Shown here: piece by piece, positions 26,201-38,419 of the stretch
How the letters are laid out: the number at the start of each line of letters is the position of its first letter
Numbering within the stretch: the first letter of the stretch is position 1
From: Promerops cafer
Lineage: Eukaryota > Chordata > Aves > Passeriformes > Nectariniidae
Direction of reading: 5' to 3'
NCBI GenBank assembly: GCA_013398275.1
Contig: VZSE01005952.1
Coordinates: 248,001 to 312,000, forward strand
Length of the DNA stretch: 64,000 nucleotides
The notes under the pieces: model-generated
Told to the model about the DNA's origin: nothing
The model's input: only the letters and a program-made list of their open reading frames with translations
The model's database searches: none
Translations under genes and position numbers: made by a program

Positions 26201-28933
26201 TTCTGGGTCTCTAGAGAATTGTTAGGTTACCATAATAAAAGTAAGAATTATGGCATGTCTTCTATCCTAATGATAGGTTAAAATGATACAAAAGTCTTCT
26301 TTTTCATAAGATGTGACAATTATATTTATCACATACTCCGAACACAATAGCATTTCTGTCATTTTGATAACGAGGTGCCTTATTACTACTGAGTGTTGAA
26401 AACCTCTGGTAACACTGTAGAAAAGCTTTAACCAAAGAATCTTCATCCAAATAAAACTGTCTTACTAAGCTTTTGAAAGCTGCACTGACATGACTCCACA
26501 AAGACAGTTAATTGTGAGATGCTCTTAACCATAAAATATGGCAAACGAATTTTACAAATGTGACATAATTACTCTATATTCCTGCAGCTTCTTCTGACAC
26601 TTTAATGATTTGTCAGATTTTAATCTGGGAGCACAAGCTGCCTTTGGAGAGGTAGGACAGAGGAGATAAATTTCTATATTTCAATCCAGAGTGGCTTGGC
26701 TGGCAATGGCCCAGGCAGCCTCCAGGCCCTTCCTGAAGGAGCTGCCCTTGCAGCCAGGGGGAAGAAGTGTTGGAGCTGTCTCTTCATGCATGAGAGCTGC
26801 CTATGTAGTTGGCAACGATGAACTGTGCTGCTAAATCAATTATTTAGGATATGGAATTAAGCTGTCACTCTAATGACTTATGTGCGATGTTATCTTTAAT
26901 TTAATACATCTTAAATTCCTAGTGAACTTAAAATACAGTGTACTTCCAAATTACTCAAAAGGCTGTTCTGTTAATTAGGAGTTACAGACCAATATAATGT
27001 GCTAACTTAGGGTTGGACAATTAGCTTTACATTATTATCCAAATGGAGTGGTGTTAAATGAGCGAGAAGGGCACAGTATTTTGTGGTACATTGACACCCC
27101 AATCTATTTTCAGTGATCCTGCTGTAATACTGCATACAGTGAATTTACTGTAGATTTACGCTGGTGTTAATTAAGATCAGAATTTGGACTTTGAGTTTTA
27201 ATCTACCTTGGTTTGTGTGCATGTCTCATTATAACTGAGAATCAAATGTTACTAAATTATTTCTATTATAGAGCACTGGTTAAAATGCTTGGACAGATGT
27301 TTAGGTACAGATTTTTACTGTGCTGCATTACTCTGAAAGTATTAAATGATGATCGAATATTTTATTCTTGCTCACACTTGGAACAAACTGTCCAAAAAAA
27401 GAGAAGGAACATTTAGAGAGGGATAATTTCTCACTGTAAGGTACTTGATTTCATTTCCTTGAGATCAATCCTATCCCTACTAAGACAAACTGAGCCTCCT
27501 TGAAAGTAGAACTAATGGCATCTTTTCAATGTTTAAAAATGTTACACAAATATTTCAGTCTTTTTTTTCCCATTGAAAATAAAAAAATCAAATTGTGTCA
27601 TGACTTTTAAGTGAATTGAAACTTAGAAAACAAAATAAGATTTAATATTATACACTAATTTGGCATGCTAGTTTGAACTTGTCAAATGCAAGATCAAGCT
27701 TTTAAAATCACATTTCATTAGTGTAATTTTATCAGCTTTCAATTATCACTAAGAAAAAGATCTTTCTGCTACAGGGTAAGTTTAAATAGTTTCCAGCCAT
27801 GAGTTGGGATTTTTATGGAAGTAGCTCATCTTCTGAGGAAGCAGAGGCAAGGCATATTTCATTTCACAACCTTGCAAGTCTCTGGCAAGTACTTCTGACC
27901 TAAAATATGGTGGCTTGGATAAAAATAAAGACAGTAAGCAACACTTCTATCCATTTGCAACCTTTAGGAAAGTAGTTGTCGTGACTTCCCGGGCAGATCT
28001 GTAGCTGGTTTCATGTCTCAAGGCCAGTAAGTGATGGTCTGGGAGGCTGCTAACAGGCACACAGGGGCAGCACTGCAGCTTCCCAGCAAGATCCCAGGTC
28101 CCCCATTTTCATTTGGCCTCAAACTGTCCACAGCATAGATTAAATTTCATTACAAAAGAGTAAAAAATAAGGAAGAACTAACACCTGAGCTTTCACTTCT
28201 CTGTCAGTATTGGCCACATACACAAGCTAGCAGGTGATGAAAAATTGTGAGATCCAGCATCTTCAGGGTCTGCCTTTCCTTGCTGTGTTGGTAGTCTCAG
28301 TGGCCACACTCTCCTGCCTCTTCCCACAGCACTGCCTCAGCAGGGAGCCCCTCGGCTGGGCCCTTCACCCTCCACCCTGCCACACACTGCCAAAGGCTGC
28401 AGCTTCTTTTTACCAGGGCAGCTGGGGAAGGAATTGTTAGTGCTGAGGAAAGGCTAAGCCTGCAATCCCTGGGATATTTTTGGTTCCTACTCTTGGCTCT
28501 CTTTAAGACTTGATCAAACTATTTGGTATCAGGACACACTGAGCTACTTAAAAAGCATTCAAACTGTACATGATCATCGCTTGCAGTGTTGTACTGCTGA
28601 AGGGAGCAGAGTCCAATCTGTACCCAGCACACTATTCAAGCAATACTGCTGAAACTGGAAGAAAAGGATTTAATTTCTTTCCTCAGATTAAGGAAAGAGA
28701 GTTAACACACAATATAGATACAGGCAGAAACATCAACAAGAATATGTACTCACATTTCCCTTTAAGATGAGTTTTGAAAAAGGGCTGCAGCAAAACTTGC
28801 TCAGTTAAAAACCCAGAAATTCTGTTTTCTGTCAGGAGATCAATAGAGATAAAAATACATTATTTCTAAAAGCTTGAAGCACACAAAAGTGCCTTGATCA
28901 CAATGATGACTTTCCCTGTGATGTGGAAGACAA

Positions 28934-28950
28934 AGGTCATGCAAAGGTCA
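28934..28950 (+). promoter_or_regulatory. perfect DR5 nuclear-receptor element (candidate RARE)
   Basis: Two exact AGGTCA half-sites (28934-28939 and 28945-28950) are in direct repeat with a five-base spacer TGCAA. This is the classic geometry for RAR/RXR heterodimers, which bind retinoic acid. An E-box-like CACCTG follows at about 28951 and CAGGTA at about 28959. With twelve fixed bases, the expectation for both strands of 64 kb is about 0.008 under equal base use, so chance is possible but unlikely. No promoter or gene is visible nearby, so it would be a distal element if used. Confidence 0.55.
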
Positions 28951-31819
28951 CACCTGCACAGGTACCGCTGTGACTGCACATCACCCTGGCCACTGCACAG
29001 CACACACGGACTGAGGCTGATTCACAAAGAGCAGTTTCTAGCAGTGCCTGGACTTTTCACACAGTGCAAAGCAGAATTCAGTCTTGGCTTAGAAGCTCTA
29101 TCAAAAGTTTGTACCACTGTGAGCTGCCATGTGGCCTTTAAACAACCTTAGCATCCAAGGACTTAGACATCCTCGGAGCGTGAGTTGGATGCACATGCAG
29201 CAAATGTTTGCTCAGACTAGGAGATATTATTAAAGATATCATATTAAGATGTTAATGATATATTATTAGATGATATTGAGATAGTATTACACTTATTAAT
29301 CTCAAAATCTATGGAGATATATATTTGAAATTACATAGCTTACTTTAGACCATATATTATGCTTTAGGATGCAGCTTCAAAGCCACAGATAAGTAATTTG
29401 AAAACCAACCAATCAACAAATTAAAAAACAATTCTACAAGAAAAATATGGCTTCTAGAAACCAGGGCTAAGTTGCCATAGGTAATCAGGTCTATCCTAAA
29501 TGAGCAGTATTAGGTGCTGAAACAGATTTACCCTGAAAAGGTGGATTTTTGAAATACTGCTTCTAAAAAAAAACACCCAACATACAAAAACAAATGGAAA
29601 AACCAAAATCAAAATCCAAACACAACTTTTTTTTTCACTTGACCAATCAAAGACCAATCTCACATAAATTTGATGCAGTTGTCTTTAATAATAAAGAATA
29701 TATGAGGCAATTTTCCTTAAACAAGGAAAAACTCAAACCAGCAAGATTTTTCCTAATACTGTGTCTCTTAGAGTCAGCAATAAGCCTCAAAACAGCCCCC
29801 TTCTTTTCCATCTAGCTTTGAAACATGGCACTGATGCTGTTAATTCCCCATTACTCTATCTTCCTCTGAGAACTCCCTGCTGTTTTCCCTCATAAACACA
29901 TACATCTTTAATCAGCACCTAAATCACATGTTTATTTTATCAGTCTCCAGACCATGCAGTTCAGCCTCAGTTCAACCCTCACACTTTGTGTTCTGGACAA
30001 GATTCATGAGAGTTTTCAGCTGTCTTTTATGGAAATGGATGGGTGTCCCTGGGCACACACAGCACAGTGATCAACATATCCCCCTTCTCTGCTGATGGAA
30101 CTCTGGTCCTTACATTCCCACATCTTTCCACCCAGTGCTGCTGAGGTTTCAGAAGCGTGCAGTGATACAGGCAGCTCGAGGAGTCACTTTTTTCCATCTG
30201 CCACCCCCACCACAGGATGGTATTTCTTCATTCATGCCCTGCTCTCAGTACGACCCCACAACTGACGGGATATCACAGAGACATGAGGCAGCAGTCAGAG
30301 ATCAGGGAAGGGACAGAAAGGACAATCAGCAGTGGGAGAGCCCTCAGTTTGACACTGCTGGCAAAGGTTCCCAGCTGCAGCCTGGAGCATGAGCAGCATG
30401 AGCAGTATGAGCAGCACGCTGCATACCTTGACTAAAGGAAAAAGATATTGCACTTCCCACCACACAGATACAAAAAGCCAACTTGATTGTGGCTCATTCA
30501 TACAGTTTTAGGTAATTTTGATGTTCTAAACTATACCAGGTAGCAAAAGGCATGCTAAGGTCAAGCCCACAGAGCAGCAGTTTCCTGCCTCACATCCCTG
30601 ATACTCCCTCCTCACCAGCTAGGGACTCCCCACACTAGGAAACTCTTAAAGCAATAAACCAGTTTCTTGCTGATCCTCATGAATCAGTAGAAAAGGCTAC
30701 ATTGCAGAATATGGATCTCTAAGTCCATATGCACACCTAGATCAAAGCCAAGAGGACTATTACCTCACAAGTTTTAATTTAATGTCTTAACTGTTAGGGG
30801 TGAAGAGCTATCGAGGTGATTTCAGCTGGACTACACAACACCTCTTCTTTTAAATCAAGGCAGTATTTCATATGAACTGAAGTGATAAAAAACATAAAGA
30901 AAACCAAACTCTGTAACAAATTAGTAATGGACTTCAAGCCTACAAAGAGCTTAAAATAACTAGAGGTTCTTCTTCCTTCCTGCCCAATAGACTTTACTAG
31001 CAGGCAAAAAGGAAAATTAAATCTATGCAAATGTGCCCAGCTTTCAAAAACAACAGCAAAAATATATTGTTCCCTCTTCTGTTTGTGTGTGTGAGGGATA
31101 TGTACTGACTTCATGGAATTACTCCAGCAAGCTGTGAATGATGATGCATGAAATGAAAAAATCTCAGTCCAGTGCACAGGAAGAATACAGAGAACAGCAG
31201 GCTGTCAACAATACACTTTTTAGAGGAGAATGGATATATACCACATCCTCCTTGGGTGCAACTGCTGAATTCATCCAACTCATGCTATCAGATGATGAGG
31301 GGGGCACTTCCAGGTTCCATTGGACACATTCCAGTTCTGCAAGACAGCACTGAATAATTAATAATTCATTTTTTATCTAATTGAGCAATATTTTCTGTCT
31401 CAATTGCAGGTGTTGCAAATAGAGTCAGAAGAGACAAATGACAGTCTGCCATTAGATTACTGGTCAGAACAAAATATCCATTCATGATCTATGTTCTCCA
31501 CATCTCTATTTTACTCATCGGTTTGATTGCACAAACAGGCAAATTCTAGATAACAGAGAAAAATTAATGAACCCTTTTTGCAAACCTCCAGCCACTGACT
31601 ACATTCTCAGTCAGGATACAAAGCCCCACTTTTTCTAAAGAAATTAGTTAATTGAGAAGATTAAACCTTTCAGCAGCCAGACATCACACAGAAGCTTCAA
31701 AGTCCAAGATGCAGTGCAGTCGTTCCTGCAAGTCCACTCTTCAGGAAGCAAGATTACTTATTACTCAAGTCCTGCAAAAACCAAGGTAGGCTACTTGAAA
31801 TGCATTGAATTTAAAAAAG
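28951..31819. other. non-coding DNA, no gene seen
   Basis: The stretch 28951-29160 has average GC and holds no recognisable exon. The stretch 29221-29340 is strongly A/T-rich with repeated GATAT/ATATTA words. A GC-richer patch at 30130-30420 carries overlapping open frames in two phases and a 9-bp tandem repeat; none resembles a known protein. Two further open frames at 30794-31177 (minus) and 31138-31353 (plus) also look accidental. Confidence 0.6.
30384..30416. repeat. three-copy 9-bp tandem repeat
   Basis: ATGAGCAGC, ATGAGCAGT and ATGAGCAGC follow one another (30389-30415), led in by a partial unit. As a trinucleotide-phased repeat it lengthens the open frames here without implying coding. 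Confidence 0.8.
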
Positions 31820-31871
31820 AAAAAAAAAAAAAAAAAAAAAGCCACCCATCCCCNAAAAAAAAAAAAAAAAA
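31820..31871. repeat. poly-A tract interrupted by a one-base assembly gap
   Basis: A run of 21 A (31820-31840) is followed by GCCACCCATCCCC, a single N (31854), and then 17 A (31855-31871) followed by GCCAGCCATGCCT. The sequence after each A-run is nearly the same, differing by C versus G at two places and by one further base at the end. This looks like the same locus written twice at a failed contig join across a homopolymer, the left copy carrying low-quality end bases. The true locus probably has one poly-A tract. Confidence 0.75.
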
Positions 31872-34424
31872 GCCAGCCATGCCTCTGTAAGATGGCAGAT
31901 TCCAAAGCAATGACACTGAAAGAGGCACACCAGTGATTTCATTCAGAAAGAGAAGAGTTGTCTCCCTTTGCCTTTTTTTGGAGTGTAGTGTTTCCTGGAG
32001 ATAGAGCTGACTCTGATACCACAGGGCTTCAGCACAGCTGATCTTTGTGCAGACCTAAAGGGACAATAAAAGGTTCCCTCTATGTCCATGTTACTGGTGC
32101 ACAGGGAGTGCTGGATGTGGAAATTGTGTGATTAGGTGCAGGTTTGGAGCAGCTGACAGCAGAGGTACTTTTCTCCTTTGGTTTGGAAGGCAATACACAG
32201 GAATGCTCACTGACTAAACATAAACATTTCTTTTAGGAGAAAAATTATCTTCTCTTGCTACTTGAGCATTCAGAAATTACACAGCCTTCCAGAAAAGATT
32301 CAGCAATACATGCCAAGTGCAGCCAGGGACACCAGGAGGGTACAGTGGACACACATGTAACTGCCCTGTGTAAGGGGTACAGAGCTAATCAGCATTTCAG
32401 TCAGGGTCCAATCCTCTGCTGGGGATGTGCAACAAGACACAGACAAATAGCACTGCTTGAAAAGCCAAGCAGATGATTTCCACAACAAAAGATGTTTCCT
32501 ATTATTTCCATGCCATACATAAAGAAGTAGTTGAAGTAATTTAAAAAGAAAAATTAAAATATTTTTAACTTTCATAAAGCAACACAAACAAAAGCAATGA
32601 AAAAGGGCTCTAAATTCTAAAATTGTTTGTTTCTTTGTCCTATATAATAATCACTTTCTGAAATTTCCGCACCATTTTTGCCATGCTTGCAAATCAGGTA
32701 ATGTATCACCTCACAGGAAATTCACTAAAAAATTTCAATGACACAAAGCTGTTTATTTAGAACTAGTCCAGTGTAAACTTCATGTAAGAAGAAAATTAGA
32801 TATTGGTTACGGTCCTGTTTAGGACAAAAGCTGGAGGGTGGAAAAGCTCAAAATAAATGAAAAAATGCACATCTAAACAAACAAGCTCTAGATTGGAGTC
32901 TTTAAAAATATTAAGAAGGAAAATTTTTCCCCTGATATGTTTCAGTATATTACTGGTAAATAAGATATGCGTAGAACCCCATTAAACACCCCATTAAAAA
33001 TGTTCCTACTGCATTAAAATAACATTCCTTTCTCTCCTGGTAGAGATTGATGAGTCAGTATTCTGCCTGATGATCGTGGTCATTACTGTGCAACCCCTTC
33101 AGGGCTCCTGTGACATCATCCATCAGTTTGTTTTTACAGACCTGTCGAAGATGCTAGAGGAGGGCCTCAAGTTGAAATTTATCTGCTGCATTTTTTCACC
33201 TTAAAACACTGTGACAGAGTATCTGTCAGAAGGCAGAATTTGCTAAAAATTTTATCAAATGAGATAAACAAATACCACCCATGAGTTTCACATATCGAGT
33301 GAGTATCAGACTACTAAGCACGTACAAAATAAGCAGTGGAGAGTCAACATGCACCTCAGTCAGACTAAAGAAACATACTTAGGGCCAAAGGAGCAAGACC
33401 TGAAATATGGACTTAATTTTTTTGTACACTTGATGGAACAATGTTTATAAAAATACAGAAACACAAGCACCAGATGGAGAGGTGTCATTCTAATGCCAAC
33501 TTTTTCATCAACCCCTCACACGTCTTGAGAGAGGAATATAGTTGATTTCTACTTACCACTGAGAAAGTGAGAGGACAAATCCTGGATCTCTGTTTAGTAC
33601 CTAATCTCCTTCAGAAAAGAAAACGTAATTTAAGCTGGTTAATTGAAGGACTAAACACTGTTAGCAAAGACTCATTATCACTTCACCAAGAGTAACTGTA
33701 ATTCTCGGTGTAGGCCGTAGCTGATACCTGTTTCTGCATAAGGATGCAGATGTGGTCTCTGAAAACATGCTCTCCCTGGAGAAATTCTCCTTGCTTGATG
33801 ATCAGGAGATAGTAGCACCTCCCAAGTTCAGTAACACCTCAGTAATGGGATTGGGGCACCCTTCAGTCACATCCCAATGAAGATATACTTATTCAATGTT
33901 ACATAAGCATTAGAAATAGCAGATAGCAGTTAATATAAAATTAACAAATTGAACAAAATAGAATAATCTACTGTACTTTCCTATTTGGGGCTAATCTGTG
34001 TTTGTCTTTTTCCTATGGTTGGCACTAGTTAGGGCACAAGTTTGTGAAGTCCTGGGAACCTGCCACTGATTTCCAGCAGGGACATGATCTCCAAACCTCT
34101 TTTGAAGCCAAAGCAGATGCAGAGCTCTAACGATGTGGCCAAAGGGCCCTGCTCTCTCCCTCTTGGCCGGGCTGTCCTGGTACTCCACTCCGAGCAGACA
34201 GGCTTCTGACAGGAGGCAGACAGCTTCCCTGGCTCTGCTGCAGAACCCACCCCAAGGGAAGCCTCCTCATCACCACCAGTGGCTCTGGACAGGCTCCCAG
34301 TGCACTTCAGAAGCCTGACTGCTCAGCCTGTCAAGGAGGATTGGGGTCATGGCCAAAGGCAAAAATCTACGTTTCCAGAACTTTCCTGGCACAAATATGA
34401 CAACCTTCAAAGTCTGGCACATGC

Positions 34425-34453
34425 TTTTTTTTTTTTGTTGTTGTTGTTGTTGT
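34425..34453. repeat. poly-T plus (TTG)n microsatellite
   Basis: Twelve T residues (34425-34436) run into about six TTG units. Together with the poly-T about 85 bases further on, this forms a small cluster of simple repeats likely to be length-variable. Confidence 0.93.
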
Positions 34454-34536
34454 ACTTCTCTTCTTGCATTTCTTTTGCCCAAGCTGTTTTAGAGGAATAT
34501 TTTCTGCAAGATTAATGAGAAGGGCTAGTTTATTTC

Positions 34537-34555
34537 TTTTTTTTTTTTTTTTTTT
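34537..34555. repeat. poly-T tract
   Basis: Nineteen consecutive T residues. No LINE or retropseudogene sequence adjoins them on the side expected for a reverse-strand poly-A tail. Confidence 0.95.
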
Positions 34556-35911
34556 GCCATAAAGTAAGAGCAACACATTTAGCTAAAAAGAAAAGTGGAT
34601 AAATGAGAGGTAATAGAGATTGTGAGGATCAACTGAAAAATTGTTTTGCATCACCTTGTTTTAAAAACTAACATTTTTTTGTACTACAAAGCAGGAAAAG
34701 TTTCAAATAAACTCCAGACAACTTCATCTGTTATTTCTACTGTTTCATCTTCACTGTATGCCCCACAACACCTCTGACATGATCATTATAGCTGGAGGTT
34801 GGTGAAGAGAAGAGTAGAAGTAGATGGGACAGCAGAAAGTGGCCCAGCTGTTGTGCTTTCCCAAAGTGTCATCACCTGTTGCTGCAGGCACAGGCTGGGT
34901 TAGACTGATAATTGCTCTGTCCCGTGTTGCAGAGAAAGGAAACTAAACAAAACAAGCTGAATGGCCAGTCCTACCTCAAATGTTATTAAAGCTTCATAAA
35001 GTTGCAGGAATTCCTTCCTTTCCACAGTAACTGAGAAGTTCTGAGTTCAGCAAAGCCATGCAATTTCTACTGAGCAAAGTTTACTGCAAAAAAGCAAACC
35101 TGGTAAATGCAAGCTGGGATTTTCCTCAAGCATGCTGTAGCCCAGAAAAAATAAACCCAAATATTTCCACCACTGTGATCTTTTCCAGTTGAATCTTGTG
35201 ACCTTCCACATGCAGCAAAATAAAATAGTGCTTTCAGGGTTGTTTGTTTTTATTTTTTTTCACTCGTGAGCTCTTAGTTTCAGAGTACCTGAATTGAAAT
35301 TTGTGAGCTGCCATTATAAGTTACTGACAGAAAGACTTTTGTTTCCTCTAACTGCATTCTCAGGATTTCGGTTAATCAGTTATTGATCCATTTAGATTTC
35401 CTATTCAACATCTGAAATGAATGAAAAGTATTCTGTTTCAACTGCCTTGTATGTGAAAATAATTGCAGTACACCTAATCATTAAAGAGAAAATTGCAAAA
35501 TTGTACTGCCTCAGATCATTTCCATATTTATTTCTGGAGCAATAAAGATAATTACTTGAACATTTAGAAATACCAGATATGTCAAATTTTGAATCAATGT
35601 TTTAACCTAATATGGCATTGACATTGCAATACAATAGTGCCACCAATTATTTACTAAGCAATTAAATATATGTGAAACACATGTGTTTTCTAGAAATGAG
35701 AAATCAAGGCCATGCATGCTTAAATTAAAAAAAAAAAAAAATCTTCCAGATCAAGATGTTAGCCAAATATAAAGAGGAGCCAAATAATAAAGGTATTTAT
35801 TACCTTTCATAACATTTCTCCTCTCAGAGCCTGGCAAGTATAACAATCAGTGCTAAAAGGTTTCTTGCTTTTTTAAAAGTACAGGTAAACTGGAATCTCA
35901 GGAATTTTTCA

Positions 35912-36273
35912 TTAGGATACAGGATATTTTGGGTTGGAAGGGACTTTTAAAGATCATTAATCACAAAACCCACCTCTACAATGAGCCAAGACATCTTCAT
36001 CTAGACCAGGTTGCTCAGAGCCCCATGCAACCTGGCCTTGAATATTTCCAGAGATGAGGCATCCACCATCTTGCTGGGCAACCTGTGCCAGTAATTTGTC
36101 ACCCTCATCACAAAAAAAAATGTAATCTAGTCTAAATCTATCCCTTTTTAGTTCAAAACTGTTACCCTTTGTCTTATTATAACAGGTCCTGCTAAAGTCT
36201 GTCTCCATCATTCCCACAAGGCCCCATTAAGTATTGAAAGGCTGAGGTAAGGTCTCTGCAGAGCCTTTGCTTT
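35912..36273 (-). mobile_element. CR1 LINE 3'-end copy
   Basis: Read on plus this is the reverse complement of about 360 bases of CR1 tail. It shows TTTTGGGTTGGAAGGGACTT (near 35927), TAGACCAGGTTGCTCAGAGC (near 36002), CCTGGCCTTGAA (near 36031), GGGCAACCTGTGCCAGTAAT (near 36077), and finally GGTCTCTGCAGAGCC (near 36250). An A9 run replaces part of the normal sequence near 36112. The copy is 5'-truncated and lacks reverse transcriptase. The small open frame inside it (35957-36217, minus) is element-derived, not a gene. Confidence 0.93.
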
Positions 36274-38397
36274 TAATTCTTTGTTATTACATAGGGAATC
36301 ACTAGGGTAAAATCCTAATGACAACAAAGAATTTAGAGCAGAATAACTTGAAAAGTTAACATAATTAAATTTCAAAAGATCAATCCTAGCCCTGGTCATG
36401 TCAGAATCAAAATTATTATCATCAAATCTGAATTTCATCCTTACTGTTTGGCAGCTCTGCAATATGGACTAAGAGCACCCCAAAGCATGCTATTTTTTTG
36501 TAATGTCAAATCTACATCAGTCACTAATATGAATTTGAGAAAAAGGAATCTTTTTGGTTTGTTTTATTTTGAGATGTTTTACAGAATATCTATGCCTAGC
36601 AGTTTTTTTCCTAGATTTCTTCAGAGTCAACAGTGTTTCCCTGACTTCTCTCAGCTTTGGATCAAGTATTCAGTAACCTACATCTCGTCTAGTGCAACTA
36701 AAACCAAACTCATGACTGCTATTACATAGTCAAAATAGGTAGACACTGATTAGAACAAACCTCACACACAATGAGATCTCTGCAGCATCAGCAGTGGTGC
36801 AAAACCTGACACAAATCAAATTTTAACATTGAAGTTCAAAATACAACTGCAGCCCCCAGATGTAGAAGACGTAAAAAATGTAAACCAGGAGTGGAGTGGG
36901 GTGTTGAAAATACTCAGCAAACACTTCTCAGTATCTCCAAGGTAAAGCATGTAGGAAAGTTATGTGACAGAACAGGTCACATAGCACACAGAGAGAGGAA
37001 TTTTACAAGAAAGGGTCAAATGGAAAGATCAAGTTGTTGTTCAGTAAACACAGAATAATCAAAAGCAAACTATACTGAATGTGACATTTCACCAGTTCCA
37101 GTGTTTGAATTGCATCTCCACCCTGCAATATGACCTCTTAAAAAAAATCTAAAGAAATCAGAAATCTGAACTAATAAAATCTTCTAAAGTGTAACAATAT
37201 ATCCATTTCTTTATAAGTAACTGAATATTGTGAAGCACATACTACAGTTAAACTGGATAGTTTGTAACAGCAGGAAGTTCAGATATGGCTATTCATGTTC
37301 CTCCTTTAACTTTTAAAGTAGATTCTGTATAGATTTCTCACATTGCAGACAGGCTAAAACGGTGCCACCTGACCATCTTCTGAAACCCCTACAACTTCCC
37401 ATTAAAGCTCCCTTGCCTCTTTAACTACAAAACTGCCTATGTACTATAACTGCCTTGATACGAAGGCTTATCCTTATAATTGTCATCTGGAGGGCAAAAT
37501 AAATGAGAAAATATAAACAATTTCCTTTTCAGATATTTATTCTTTCAGGTCTCAGCAAGCTGTACAGCTACTATTGACTGTGTCAGGGCAGTAGCTGGAT
37601 TACACACTGCAGATTTAGCATCCTCATCTATCAGGGAGCAGAACACTCTACTGTCATTCCAGTAAAAGAAAGAATCACACACCTCTGTGTCAGCTTACAT
37701 CTCCTCTTTGACACTAACAAGTCAACTATACTTAGCATACGTACAAGTGTAAGTAATAAAAGTATTACAGAGCAATATGTTTAAGACTGAAGGGGTTCCT
37801 TCATCTTTGACTTGCCTCTCAGCAAGATGATAAGATTTGAAAACATCTCTGCTAAAATTATCTACAAAAACAGTTCCTAACTCTCTTCAGGAGTTATTTT
37901 GCCATCAGAGATAAATTATTGGAAAGAGGACCATAGTCTGCTGCATCCTAAATCAACATGTCAGAACTACTGAGGTGTAACTATAGCTGCATACAGTACA
38001 AAATTTCAGTGCAAATTCCCTTTTACCCAATTTAATCCCCTAAAAACCTATTTAAACAAAAAATCCCTGAAAAGACTGAGCAAAATACAGCTGGGAGTTG
38101 GTAATTTTGAAAATACAGTCTGAAAAAATCTTACACCAGATCTCAGCAGATGTTGAGGGGACTGTCTTTTACAACTAGTTAATCCAAACCAATGGTAAAT
38201 GCTCATTGCATGCCATAACAGTTAGGTGGACACAGAGAGGGAATGATTAAACCCCATGTGTCTCCCTACCTTTGCAACTTCAGACACACTTTTCAGTAAG
38301 AAGAGAAGACAGTGAGTATGATCCTCCCAAGCCTGAGAGAAGCAAAGGCAAAAGTTTGCCCAGACACAGCATTACCCCAGGCTGCCAGAGCTCCCCG

Positions 38398-38419
38398 AGG
38401 AGCTGCTCAGGAGCTGCTC
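38398..38419. repeat. 11-bp perfect tandem duplication
   Basis: AGGAGCTGCTC occurs at 38398-38408 and again at 38409-38419. The unit contains the near-palindrome GAGCTGCTC. It is a small slippage event in a GC-richer patch. Confidence 0.85.

Larger units (their letters stand above)
18243..28933. other. non-coding DNA with scattered GC-richer blocks, no gene seen
   Basis: No gene is recognised. GC-richer, CpG-poor blocks lie at 20600-20740, 22560-22720 and 25290-25560. I cannot assign the last, which may be an old retroelement piece or unique sequence. The stretch 26820-27200 is dense in TAAT/ATTA words and is a candidate conserved non-coding element. Its end (27163-27200) resembles an ancient interspersed repeat common in reptiles and birds, from memory only. 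The remainder is AT-rich and featureless. Confidence 0.6.
31872..35911. other. non-coding DNA, no gene seen
   Basis: No gene is recognised. A GC-richer patch at 34030-34330 has several overlapping open frames on both strands without family resemblance. Just beyond it is a cluster of simple repeats. Poly-A of about 14 bases occurs near 35727-35741 without a retroposed gene in front of it. Confidence 0.65.

Noticed and set aside
34425..34555. Poly-T tracts as reverse-strand poly-A tails of retropseudogenes
   Set aside because: No processed-gene sequence or target duplication adjoins them; they are part of a simple-repeat cluster.
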